DNA of 64,000 bases from Paraspadella gotoi (lineage: Eukaryota; Chaetognatha). Position numbers and translations under genes: made by a program. Location of the stretch: contig CM119270.1 of the NCBI GenBank assembly GCA_051294375.1, positions 15,040,046 through 15,104,045 on the forward strand, written 5' to 3'. A model generated the notes under the pieces. That model ran no database searches and was not told the origin of the DNA. It worked only from the letters and a program-made list of their open reading frames with translations. Shown piece after piece: positions 22,886 to 33,412 of this stretch; positions within the stretch are counted from its first letter, which is position 1, and each line of letters starts with the position of its first letter.

Positions 22886-22890
22886 CCCAG

Positions 22891-22996
22891 ACAAGAGTGG
22901 CGGTTTGATCGCTCAACTCATTGACAGATTTTGCTTCATCCTCTACATTTGCGTCTTGACTCTTTTCCGCCGATCATCATCTCCGTCCCCAATTGA
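22891..22996 (+). CDS. nAChR exon 11b: TM4 and C-terminus, second alternative
   Basis: Acceptor CCTCCCCAG followed by ACAAGAGTGG, closely parallel to exon 11a (ACAAAAATGG). It encodes QEW and then, after a one-base shift in a T run, LIAQLIDRFCFILYICVLTL; a second one-base shift gives FPPIIISVPN and a stop. Residue similarity to exon 11a is high in the IDR-xCFIxYxC core. It is either a mutually exclusive last exon with two sequencing indels or a decaying duplicate exon. Confidence 0.7.
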
Positions 22997-23256
22997 TTAA
23001 TGCAATATATGATTAATTAACATACTAACGCGCAAACGTTCTAATAACTTTAAATATTGCTTACGACGTAATTTAGCTACTTTTAGACAATTGTTAGACA
23101 AGCGGGGTTTTTTTCTCAAGGGTTTTTACAGGGTCATTGACGGCGTGCAAACTTGGTTGGGTTTGCGGAAGAGCATCTTTTTTAGCATCTCCGCCGTGAT
23201 TTTTTTTCTTTCTTCTTTCTTTCTTTCTTTCTTCTTCTTTTCTCTTAATCTTTCCT

Positions 23257-23290
<34 letters not shown>

Positions 23291-25489
23291 GTCTTTCTTT
23301 CTTTATCTTTCTGCTATCATCTTTCTTTCTAAATTGTTCTTTCTTTTTTCTTCTATTTAACGTATCTTATTTTAACCACCTGCACCTCCGCTTCCGGTTT
23401 CTACTCTAACGGTTTACAGAACCAACGTCAGAAAACGAAAGAACCGCAAATTGACTGGACTTTTCTCGTCAGCCCTCCTAATTTTTTCCGCCGACAAAGA
23501 AACGAAAAATTTTGCTGAATATTTTATCCGACTCGTTGCATGGAAAAAACAGATGAAGGTCCGTTATCAAAAACGGAAACGCGAAAGGCGACTATTAATT
23601 TGTGTGTTCCGGACCGAAAATGACTCATGACTAATGCCGTAACATATGACATGAGACATTATGAGATAGACCGACAAATTAATAAAAACGACCATGTTTA
23701 ATTCCGGCGAAGAAAGGTGTTCTGTGTAATCGAAAAATTACCAAATCTTCGCCTGACCAGTGTCTTTTTTTTAATTATATTAAATTTGTGATGTTTATTA
23801 TTCAAAAATTTAGTTGACAGTTTTTACTTGCGATTGTAAGGGCCAATCTTTTAAATTAAAGGGTTTGCAAGCGGAAAAAATATATATATGAGTTCAAAAT
23901 ATCTTTGAAATATGCTTTTCAGCCCATTCATTTTTAAAAAAATTTATTTTATTTAAACATGACCGAAAAGAGTTTCTTTTCTCCTATAATAATTAGTAAG
24001 AATTGAATAAACTTTAATATTTTAACGAAGATCGGCTGTACGTAATTTTCTCTCATTGCTATATTGTATTAAAAAATACTAATCCCGCCATGAGCCGAAA
24101 GTGTTTGATATTTTACCGTGCCACAGTTTTTGACTATTCAGTTCACAGCATATGACAAATTACAATTTGATATTTGCCGTTTACACTTGTTTTGCAACAA
24201 TCTCAGCACAGTTGACTTCATCTCAGCACAATGGACTTGATGTGCCTATGCCTGTAATTGGGCTTGATTTAAAAATACATTTGTTTTCGGATTTGTTATG
24301 TAAATTGTTGAATTTTATCGATTCAATTCTTAAAGGAAAATATATGTCGCTATTAATGCCGTTGGCGCAAAATAAATCAAACTGAATTTAACCATCGCGA
24401 CAAAATTATTTGGAAATATTATTTAAGTTATTCTCTTGTAAACTGAAACATTAATCAGCTGAATTAGTTCTCGTTAGGTATTAGAACATAAAGCTATTAG
24501 ATGCTTTATGAACTCATTAAGACAAAACAAAACAGTAGGATAATAGAATCTGTCTTTTTTATCAGATTTAAAAAAAAAAAAAAACTGAAGCACAAACGAA
24601 TTAAATTCTAACACTTATTTAATTAACGCATTCAATATATAAAAGTTGTACGGAAATATCTTTTTGATCAAATTAACATATTTTCTTTTTAACATAATAA
24701 AGCCAATAGCTTTTATTCTACATTAACCACATTAATACGAAATTTTTATATTTTCACTTCGTTCTTTGACGATACATTTCCAACGTGTCATTTTATGTTC
24801 TACAAGTAGTATCTTTGATTATTTTTACTTGCATCAACAGTGCCTGTTGTTTTTCTTTTCTCCTAACAGATTCTCTTATCAATTAAAACCAATCAGAAAC
24901 ATGCGATTTAAAAAAAAACAAACTTATCAAACGAAAACTTTGGTACAACCGACCTGCAGAGAGATGTTTTGAAATCTGCCATAAAGAAAAACTTTGAACT
25001 TCATATTTCCCCTCGCAAGTTTGACATTTTCTTCACCAGGTGAGTTTTTTATGTTCACTTTGAGATTTTTTTTTCTTAAAATCAAGAAAAAAAATTTTGG
25101 GGGTTCAACCACGTCAAATTTTTATTAACAAACATGTTTCGACTATGGTGATATTGTCAATTTGTGCTGATGACGGCTCTCACAAGATAAAAAATATGAA
25201 TGAAGCATTATGAAGATAATCGATATAAACAAAAGAAAAACAAATGATTTTTTTTCTATATTGGGTTGTTTTGTCTGCCTGACGTGTGTTTTCCTGTCTT
25301 TGAATTAGTCTATTTAATCTTGTAAACGTTTTCCGGAGGCGGCTTACTCATAGGCCCTACTCTAAAACTCTCCAGCTCTTCTCCCTCTTCGTGCCGGCCT
25401 TATCCGCCAGTTCAAACGGAAATCATTTAAACAGGAAAGAGAAAACAATTAAATGAATATGACAATGTCAATTATGAATCAGATAACGA
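22997..25489. other. AT-rich flank downstream of nAChR, no gene recognised
   Basis: A CTTT-rich array lies at 23,212-23,300. An AATAAA at 23,681-23,686 is a possible but distant polyadenylation signal. The rest is AT-rich unique sequence with only short, unconvincing frames; at 25,130-25,190 there is a GTTTCGACTATGG ... CTGATGACGGC segment resembling the loop of the 37.8-kb hairpin. Confidence 0.55.
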
Positions 25490-25531
25490 AAAACGACGAC
25501 GAGGCCGACGACGACGACGACGACGACGACG
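25490..25531. repeat. (GAC)n triplet tract
   Basis: GACGAC units with one GGCC interruption; one of about a dozen ACG/CGT arrays in the window. Confidence 0.92.
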
Positions 25532-25861
25532 TATGTTCCGGTCTTCTTCCGGGTTTGAGATCTGCTCAGGGATTAAGTAATCACTGATCCGAAGATGTGA
25601 ATGGAGGAGAAAGAGAGACAGTGAAGTCAGCGGTGGTATTGGTGGTTTAAGGGGTGGGAGGAGGTAGTGTAAGAGATGATAAGGGGTGGTAATGGTTGGC
25701 AAGGGTTGGTAAGGAATTTGCGGAGGAATTTATTCAAGACAAGAAAATCCGAAGACCAAAAAAAAGGATTTTCGTCTCGGGAGATTTTGCTCCGCGGGTC
25801 CGACGAGTTAAAAGGAACAAAAAGATTCACGATTTTACACGAGACGATTGTATTGTCTCTT

Positions 25862-25886
25862 NNNNNNNNNNNNNNNNNNNNNNNNN
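25862..25886. other. Assembly gap (25 N)
   Basis: 25 N preceding a CT-rich stretch (25,887-26,100). Confidence 0.95.
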
Positions 25887-26239
25887 TATTTCTTTCTTCT
25901 CTCTCTTCTCCTCATCATCTTGTTTATCTCTCTCATCACGTGGATCATCAAATAGTCTCTTTCTCTCCTCTCTCCCTCTTTCTCATATCCTCCTCGTCTC
26001 TCTCCGTCTTTCATCTCTCTCATCTCTCTCTTCTCCTCTCTCTCTCTCTCTCTCTTCTCTGCCAGATCCTCCTCTCTCCATATCTCTATTTCTTTTTCTC
26101 AAGTAAATATTACGTGAGGTCGGGGGATTTTTTTGTCATCGAACAGATGGTTTTAAAATGACTTGTCAGAAAGGAAAGGAAATGTTTTAGCTAGAATTGT
26201 TCCTTTTTTTTTCTGAATTACTTTTGTTGTCTTTTCTCT

Positions 26240-27158
26240 TCTTCCATTTCTGCTTCCTCTAATTTTGTTTTCTGTTTTACCACCTTCCTCGTTCTCTAAT
26301 GGTTCACTAATTTCTTTACCTTTTCTCTTCTCCTCTATGTTTTCCTTTCTTTTTATTCTCTCTCCTGACTTGTGCACATCGTCCTTCCCCTCCTTCTTCT
26401 CCTTCTTGATCTTATTTCTCTACTCATACTCTTCCTCCTCCCTCTCACACTCGGCTCACTGGTCCCGCAACTCCCTCGTGCAGAAGATTTGCGGAGAACT
26501 TTTCTCCTGGGATTTGGATTATTGTCGCGAGGGAGAGGCAGAGAAAAGTGAGGAGAGAGAAGAGAGGAAGGGGGAGAGATGTAGAGGAAAAGCCAACAGG
26601 CGGCGAGGAAGGAGAGAGAGAGAAGAGAAAGAGAGAAAGGCTATAGTAAGAGAGAGGAGAGAGAGAGGAGGAGAAGAGGTGGAAGAGAGGAGGAGTAAAA
26701 GGATGTACAGTAGAGGGAGAGCAGAGAGAGAGAGGAGGAGAAAGGAATATTAGCAGGAACGAATAAAGAGGAACATCGGACAACAATTGAGAAAGAGACG
26801 TGAGAGAGAGAAGTAGGAGGGCTGATGAGCAAGGACGAGAGAAGAGAGACGCAGGATAGTAGAGAAGAGACGCCCAGAGGGATTGTGACACAGAGCATGA
26901 GGCTATGGTGGCTGGATTTTTGCTTCCGTTCGAAGGCGGAATGGTATTTTTGTTCCTGCGGTGGGACGAAAAATAAGGAAACAGTGGTTGTCCATTATAA
27001 ATGTATTAACACCAGTTAACACGCGCTTTAACAGCCAACCTAAAGTTCCTAAAAGTTTCCGACAAACAGTTAGCCGAGACTCAAAAATAATTATTATTCG
27101 GAAACTATTAATAATAATTTTATCACAAGAAGAATTGTTATTTTTTTCTCTTCTCTAA
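26240..27158. repeat. Locally duplicated CT/GA-rich block, first copies
   Basis: The segment at about 26,310-26,430 (CACTAATTTCTTT ... TTATTCTCTCTCCTGACTT) recurs at about 27,165-27,265. The segment at about 26,860-27,140 (GGTATTTTTGT, CCTAAAGTTC, AACTATTAAT) recurs, diverged, at 27,785-27,970. Degenerate GA sequence lies between (26,530-26,880). No gene recognised. Confidence 0.75.
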
Positions 27159-27473
27159 TTTCACTAATTTCTTTCACCTTTCTCTTCTCTCTTGTTTCCT
27201 TTCTTTTATTCTCTCTCCTGACTTTCCTCGTCTTCCTCCTTCTTTCCTCTTGATCTTTCCTCTACTTCTTCCTCCTCCTCCTCTCTTTTTTTCTTTCTTT
27301 TCTTTCTTCTTATCTCTTCCTATATCTTCCTTTTTTTTTCTTCTCTCCTCTTCCCTCTTCCCTCCCTTCTCTTCCTCTTCTCTCCTCGCTCGGACCTTCA
27401 ATTTCCACCGAAAAGGTCTCCGTGAAATAAATACCACACCATTAATGCGGTCATCCTGATGCGCGCCATGACT

Positions 27474-27558
27474 GTTGGACAGGCTTTGGTGGTGTTAAGG
27501 TCATCACTCTTTTACGAGAGATAAAGACATAGCAGGTCCTGACAAGCTTTCAATCAAG
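27474..27558 (-). repeat. Dispersed repeat family, partial member
   Basis: TTGGACAGGCTTTGGTGG ... ACATAGCAGGTCCTGACAAG ... CTTTCAATCAAGG, the central part of the family seen at 20.6, 40.0 and 41.1 kb, on the minus strand and diverged by indels. Confidence 0.85.
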
Positions 27559-27714
27559 GACTGCTTATCGAACAAGATGCTCGTATGTAGTGTCAAACTC
27601 CCAGGAGAAGTACTACCTCAGTTAGGAGGCCAAAGATCCAAAGGGGACATATAAGCGCCTTTACAAAGGTGAAGTGGAAGACCCGGAAGTCAAAAAGTAC
27701 AATGGTGTGATCAA

Positions 27715-27739
27715 NNNNNNNNNNNNNNNNNNNNNNNNN
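27715..27739. other. Assembly gap (25 N)
   Basis: The sequence soon after the gap is homologous to 26,860-27,140, so the gap looks like another join of redundant pieces. Confidence 0.95.
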
Positions 27740-27772
<33 letters not shown>

Positions 27773-27970
27773 AAGAGACCCAGATTGTGGACCAGAGATG
27801 AGCTGGTGGTGGTTCCTTCGTTGAGCGATGGTATTTTTGTCCTGGTGGACGAATAGGAAAAAGTTTGTCTTTAATTTAAAGTTAACTTTAACCTAAAGTT
27901 CAAGTCGACAAAACTTTAGCCGATCAAATAATTATTGAAACTATTAATTATCACAAGAAAATTTTAAAGA
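27740..27970. repeat. Diverged second copy of the 26.9-27.1 kb segment
   Basis: After a GA run it carries GCGATGGTATTTTTGT, AACCTAAAGTTCAAG, TTAGCCGA and TATTAATTATCACAAGAA, in the same order as upstream. Confidence 0.75.
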
Positions 27971-28714
27971 ATATTCAGATTAGCTAGATTAGATAGTCAG
28001 TTAGATAGTCAGTTTGATAGTCAGTTAGATTCTTGACGCATCATTAAATAGGAAGCAATAGATACGAAATATCGCCCGATTCTCTGATCCGTGTTCGATT
28101 ATCGAAGGGTTAAAGGTCCTTCGATGATATAAAATGTGGAATGAAAAATATGAAATTATTCAATACATAGTAATGACGGGGAAAATGTTTTATATTCGAT
28201 AAAAAAAAATAAATTGTCGGAAATAATAGGAACGAAGCCTTCGCGCAAATCTCCCCGACAAGAAGGAAATAGACGCTTGGCTTAATCGGTCCATATGCCG
28301 CCGTATTAACATGCTATTAAAAGAAAGAGGGGGAAAGATCCTTAATGCTCCGTTTCTCGTGGTATTAACTTTTTATTAAAGCAAAATGAAAATGGCGGGA
28401 AAAAGATCGGACTCGATCGAGCAATCGCTTTTTTATTGCCAGGGATGTAAACAGTCTCTTGCATATTTTAATTTGCTTAACTAACTTATATGCACTTACA
28501 TATAATATATGTTATATATTTTAATGAAAAAAATATTGTTTTCAAGTCTCTGGTATATGAACAGACAAGTTTAATTATATATATGACAGTCACGTTTTCT
28601 TTGCGGAAAAATACAAGTGCGAGGTATCACATTGTATATAAACATATAGTTTGTGTTTCAACTTCTTACCGCAAATGTAATATATTTTCATGCAAAGATA
28701 AAGAAAATGTGATG

Positions 28715-28749
<35 letters not shown>
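27971..28749. other. AT-rich unique sequence ending in (GA)n
   Basis: It includes a TTAGATAGTCAGT short tandem at about 27,985-28,030 and (GA)n from 28,716. No gene recognised. Confidence 0.5.
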
Positions 28750-28774
28750 NNNNNNNNNNNNNNNNNNNNNNNNN
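28750..28774. other. Assembly gap (25 N)
   Basis: 25 N after a GA run. Confidence 0.95.
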
Positions 28775-28995
28775 GGTCGAGAGCTCTGAGACTTAACGCA
28801 CCCGCTCTGCTTCTTGATGAATCTCTTTTCTCATTCAACTAAAGATCGCCATTTGTACGAGAGAGGGAGGGGGGTACAGAGGAATGACTGTGAGTGTCGT
28901 GGATGAGGAGAGCAGAGAGACGATGAGACGAGAGAGAAGATGATGAAGGGAGAAGGGATAGGAAGAAGAGAGAGATGAGAGGAGAGAGAAGAGAG

Positions 28996-29175
28996 AGAGA
29001 CGAGAGAGAGGAGAAAGTCACTGGAACGGATAGCAAGGACGCAGAGGAAGACAGATAAGAGGATTAGATAGAAAAGGAGGAAAGAAAAGAAAAGGCAGGA
29101 CCCTGGGAAAAGGAGATAGCTGAAACTTATATACAGTCCTTTCTTATATATATAAAGTCTTTAATGCCATCGATC
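28996..29175. repeat. ~170-bp direct repeat, copy 1
   Basis: From GTCACTGGAACGGATAGCAA through CAGGACCCTGG and CTGAAACTTATATACAGTC to CATCGATCCGTGTGT. Nearly identical to 29,313-29,480, same orientation, separated by ~140 bp. Confidence 0.92.
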
Positions 29176-29312
29176 CGTGTGTGCGTTCCGCTAACAAATG
29201 GCGAAGTTTTAGCAAAAAAAACCAACTTTTTCAATATTGTTCAGTTTGCTTACTTACAGCATATCTAATTTAATTTGTTACCAAATACAAAGTCTCGATT
29301 CTTCTCTCTTTG

Positions 29313-29480
29313 TCACTGGACGGATTAGCAAGGACGCAGAGGAAGACAGATAAGAGGATTAGATAGACAAAAGAGGAAAGAAAAGAAAAGGCAGGACCCT
29401 GGAAAAGGAGATAGCTGAAACTTATATACAGTCTTTCTTATATATATAAAGCTCTTTAATGCCATCGATCCGTGTGTAGC
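29313..29480. repeat. ~170-bp direct repeat, copy 2
   Basis: Second copy with one- and two-base differences. It runs into sequence that ends at the 558-N gap. Confidence 0.92.
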
Positions 29481-29656
29481 TCGATTTTCGATTGGAAGGG
29501 AGCAAGATAAACGGAATAGATAATATAGGGATTATATAGATTTTATATTGTACCGATTTCAATGAGATTTTAGTAGAGCGATGTAATTCTTTTATGTCAA
29601 AATTGACTGTCGTGCGAAGGGCTCTTATCAGACAGGTACTACGTAGACTTATCTCG

Positions 29657-30214
29657 NNNNNNNNNNNNNNNNNNNNNNNNNNNNNNNNNNNNNNNNNNNN
29701 NNNNNNNNNNNNNNNNNNNNNNNNNNNNNNNNNNNNNNNNNNNNNNNNNNNNNNNNNNNNNNNNNNNNNNNNNNNNNNNNNNNNNNNNNNNNNNNNNNNN
29801 NNNNNNNNNNNNNNNNNNNNNNNNNNNNNNNNNNNNNNNNNNNNNNNNNNNNNNNNNNNNNNNNNNNNNNNNNNNNNNNNNNNNNNNNNNNNNNNNNNNN
29901 NNNNNNNNNNNNNNNNNNNNNNNNNNNNNNNNNNNNNNNNNNNNNNNNNNNNNNNNNNNNNNNNNNNNNNNNNNNNNNNNNNNNNNNNNNNNNNNNNNNN
30001 NNNNNNNNNNNNNNNNNNNNNNNNNNNNNNNNNNNNNNNNNNNNNNNNNNNNNNNNNNNNNNNNNNNNNNNNNNNNNNNNNNNNNNNNNNNNNNNNNNNN
30101 NNNNNNNNNNNNNNNNNNNNNNNNNNNNNNNNNNNNNNNNNNNNNNNNNNNNNNNNNNNNNNNNNNNNNNNNNNNNNNNNNNNNNNNNNNNNNNNNNNNN
30201 NNNNNNNNNNNNNN
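29657..30214. other. Assembly gap (558 N)
   Basis: Long N run. Any apparent open frame across it is meaningless. Confidence 0.97.
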
Positions 30215-30473
30215 GGGAAGGGAGGGGAGAGAAGGGAGAACAATGGGAGAGGGGGGATAGGGGAAGCGGGGAAGGGGAAGAGGGAGGGGATTAAGAGAGA
30301 GTGGCTTTAGAAAAGAGGAGACAAACGGGCAGAAAAGGTTTTTGGGGTCTCTGTCGTGATCATTGGTAAAGCTTGATTGCTTGTCGTCATCAGTGTCTTT
30401 GGCGTGGTCGTTGTCGCTGACTCTTCGGGCGACAAAGAGAAAGCAATCTTGGCCACAACTCTCCTAAGTGGCC

Positions 30474-30522
30474 TTGGCCCTTGCCTTGCCCCTAACTTAG
30501 GGGCAAAGAGGACTAGGGCCAA
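30474..30522. other. Two-tier palindrome (cruciform-capable)
   Basis: The inner arms TTGCCCCTAA and TTAGGGGCAA (30,486-30,495 and 30,497-30,506) are perfect complements around one base. The outer arms TTGGCCC (30,474-30,480) and GGGCCAA (30,516-30,522) also pair. Confidence 0.8.
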
Positions 30523-31079
30523 AGTAGATCTCGCGAAAATCCCTCTCCTTTCATTTGGAAAAGGAAAGGGGAAGGGATGAGGAAGCAAAAGTGTAAAGAA
30601 CAAGAACGAGATCAAAATATAAAGAAAAGAAAAAAGAATTCAATTCTCGACAAATCTCAACGACGAATGATTAAAAAAAACCCAACTCCAATTTATAAAT
30701 AAACAAACGGAGAAAATAAAAAAAAGTCTCAACTAATTTTCTTCCACCGAATTTTGATCCTCGAAAATCGAGTTACAGCAAATTTAATCGAACAACAAAC
30801 TTTGAGTTTGAGAGAGATTTCATTTTCTTTTTCTTTTTTTTTTCTTTTTCGATTTTATATTTTCTTTCTTTTTTCTGTTGTTGTTGTTTTGTGACGGGGG
30901 GAAGATTGAAAGGGGGTTTTCGTCGTCGTCATCGTCGTCGCGATAACAGAGGCAGTTATTAGTTTTTAACTTTTTATAGTTAAGATATATAATTATATAT
31001 ACGGATAAAAATTGTTTGTGTCTTTTTTGTCTTGAGGTTAAATAACCAAGTATTAAAATAGTAATTTACTATATTTTCT

Positions 31080-31122
31080 ATGTTTCCCCCCTCCAAATTC
31101 CGTCGTCATATCGGCACACCCT

Positions 31123-31154
<32 letters not shown>

Positions 31155-31451
31155 GCCCCGGATTCTCGGCGACAATTTCCGCCGATCCGGTTTCCTCCGT
31201 CGAGAGATTTGATGTCCGGCGTTAAATCCGCCGCCCAAATCCGTGATGATTGCCTGACCCCATCGAATCCAGTGGGGGGGGGGGAGGTGGAGGCTACGGT
31301 GACGATCCCCGACGATCCCGTAACGAGACGCGAGCAAGCTTTGCTTCCCTTCATCGTACAAGCGTATTTTTTCATAGAGAACAAAGAACATTATCAGTTG
31401 TCAAGGGTCGACTCGACCCGGAGGGAACGAAATATCCAGTCTGACCTCTGA
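31080..31451 (+). CDS. Doubtful 123-codon open frame, possible exon
   Basis: An open frame over GC-richer sequence begins MFPPSKFRRHIGTPFLLLLL, which resembles a signal peptide, but the leucines come from a CTC repeat (31,122-31,145). I recognise no domain downstream. The opposite strand is also open for ~110 codons, which argues for a compositional effect. Listed because it is the only non-repeat open frame of this size outside the receptor gene. Confidence 0.15.
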
Positions 31452-32162
31452 GCGGTTAATTTCATTTTCTGTTGTACCATGTCAATGGCTATACCGCAAT
31501 ACCGCTATACCGCCTGTTTCGAACATTAAATACTTAATAGTGGTAATTCAGTTGGGTAAATTCTTACTAATTCTTCTCAAATAGTATTAATTTTTTTAAA
31601 TTTATTTTTAAAAACAACGGAAAGCCTTTGCTTATTAAGTAGTACGGTTATTAGGTTGTACGGTTCAGCTAAGCTATTCTTCATAGAACCATAAAGAATT
31701 TATAAAGTTACTTACGAAGCTCTTTTTTTTAGTCAAAAGCGGTCATTGCTGTATCACTGATCGAGTCTTACAGTCAATGACGGCTTTTTCGACGCCATCC
31801 CGACCATTTTTCTCGCTCTTGTTTTCCTTTAATAGTTGCATTTTTTTTCTGGCGACACTGAGTCAAGCCACTGGCGCCTTTTCTTTTTTCTTTCCTTTTT
31901 TTTTTCTTTTTTCTTTTTTTTCTCTTTCTTTGTCTTTCTTTTTCCGGACAGTCTTTTGTCCAATATTCTCGATCAGATTTTTTTCAAAAATAATTCATTG
32001 CGACTCCAATTAATCAAGGTGTGACGAATAAAATTAAAAATTAACTACTACCAAGCGAAAAAGATAATAAAACTAAAAAAGTAAAGAAACTCGAGAAAAA
32101 CTCGGCAGAAAATGAACATCGCCCTAACGAGACTAAGAGTCCCTTACAAATCGCTTCTTGTT

Positions 32163-32370
32163 CTTATCTTTTCTCTCGATTGTTCTTTTCTTTTCTTCTT
32201 CTCTTTTCTTCTTCTCTTTTCTTCTTCTCTTTTCTGAGATATCTGGGTTTTCGGCGACTAATGGCCTCGTTTTGAGGCGACCTCGCGAAGGCTTTCGATA
32301 TCTCGGGATCAACGGCCTCGCGATTTAGACGCGCCACGCACGCCACGCACGCCACGCACGCCACACACAT
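32163..32370. repeat. CTTTTCTTCTT tandem and CACGCACGC 9-mer array
   Basis: A 13-bp TTTTCTTCTTCTC unit repeats at about 32,185-32,235 and CACGCACGC units at 32,333-32,365. Between them GATATCTGGG and GATATCTCGGG flank a GCCTCG-rich segment. Confidence 0.75.
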
Positions 32371-32748
32371 CACTTACGCCACTCACGCTACTCACAAACC
32401 TTACATTCGCAACAATCTTTTTTACACACCATTTGTTAATGCGCATGCGCGGTGGCTCTTTAAACCCAAGACGCTAATTCCTCCCACTCGCGTGCATTTT
32501 GTACCCGGGAACTTGCGTGTAAACTCGGTACATATCAGTCTCCCTCTTTCTCTGTCTCTCTCCCATTTTGTCTCTTTCTCTCCCTCCCACTCTTCTAGTC
32601 TCTTCCAAATTATCTTCTTCTCGCTCTCTCCTTCTTTCTCTCGTTCTGTCCTTCTCTGCCTTCTACTCGCCCTCTTTCTGTCCATCTTAACCTCCCTTTT
32701 TCTGTCCCTCTCACTCATTTTCTTTCTCTTTCTTCCATTCATCTCTCT

Positions 32749-32758
32749 NNNNNNNNNN
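32749..32758. other. Assembly gap (10 N)
   Basis: Ten N within a CT-rich stretch (32,540-32,775); a different placeholder length from the 25-N gaps. Confidence 0.95.
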
Positions 32759-33083
32759 CTCTCTTTCCTTTCCTCCAAAACTAAAGCCCCCTTTTTTTAA
32801 TACAAAAAGCCCATTAATTAACAGGAATTATAAGTAATTCTCCTATTTTCAGAAATATTATTTTAATTTAATTCCCCCAACAATTCTCTCGTTATGTTTC
32901 AGAGGAAGTCATTCCGCGTTTTAAGGAGAGAATCGTTCAAATCGACGAATCACTTAATTTACGAGTCTCTCTAAAACTTTCTCGTCCTCCCTTCGTCATG
33001 AAACAGTAATTGGGCCTCGTTCTGGTATGAATGGCGGCTTGGAAGCGGCACGACTTTTATATGCAAATGAGAGTTGGGTCGCG

Positions 33084-33172
33084 GGCTTTTCTTCTCTCTC
33101 TCTCTTTCTGCGTCTTCGCTCTCCTCTTTCCTTCTCTCTCTACTCTCCTCTCTCTCTCTCCTCTCCTCTCTC

Positions 33173-33247
<75 letters not shown>
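33084..33247. repeat. CT-rich array with ~70-bp pure core
   Basis: Degenerate CT passing into uninterrupted (CT)n at about 33,178-33,247. Confidence 0.93.
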
Positions 33248-33249
<2 letters not shown>

Positions 33250-33357
33250 ACCGAACGGGCCTTTGTCTCGATCCCTGGTCCCCGTCTTCGCCTGGTCTGG
33301 TTTTTTAATTTTTTTTTTTCCCTTCATTTTCTCATTCACCACTTGAATCGCGACTCA

Positions 33358-33412
33358 TCCAGGCCGCTTGCGCCTGGCCGCCTGGCCGCCTGTCCGCCTG
33401 GGCGCCATCCCA
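33358..33412. repeat. CCGCCTGGC minisatellite
   Basis: Five to six 8-9 bp units (GGCCGCCTG, TCCGCCTGG), a GC spike in AT-rich DNA. Confidence 0.8.

Larger units (their letters stand above)
14826..22996 (+). other. Gene span: nicotinic acetylcholine receptor, alpha-type subunit
   Basis: Eleven exons with GT/AG borders and mostly matching phases encode a ~490-residue Cys-loop receptor subunit: signal peptide, extracellular ligand-binding domain, four membrane segments and an unusually short (~83-residue) TM3-TM4 loop. Diagnostic marks are RVRPV near the N terminus, WRPDVVLLN (loop A), a Cys-loop with exactly 13 residues between cysteines (exons 4-5), YPCCEVPY (loop C, alpha-type), the TM2 core LATTIFLALCVQLLVVAE, and QLIDRACFIIYL in TM4. 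Such subunits form pentameric acetylcholine-gated channels in the plasma membrane of nerve and muscle. Oddities: loop A lacks the usual tyrosine, the -1' glutamate of TM2 is absent in my reading, exon 7 has frame breaks, and there are two candidate TM4 exons. Orthology to a named subunit is not resolved. Confidence 0.9.

Noticed and set aside
25120-25190. Second hammerhead ribozyme at 25.1 kb
   Set aside because: CTGATGA is present on the plus strand but the GAAAC partner is on the other strand and upstream, so the core cannot form.
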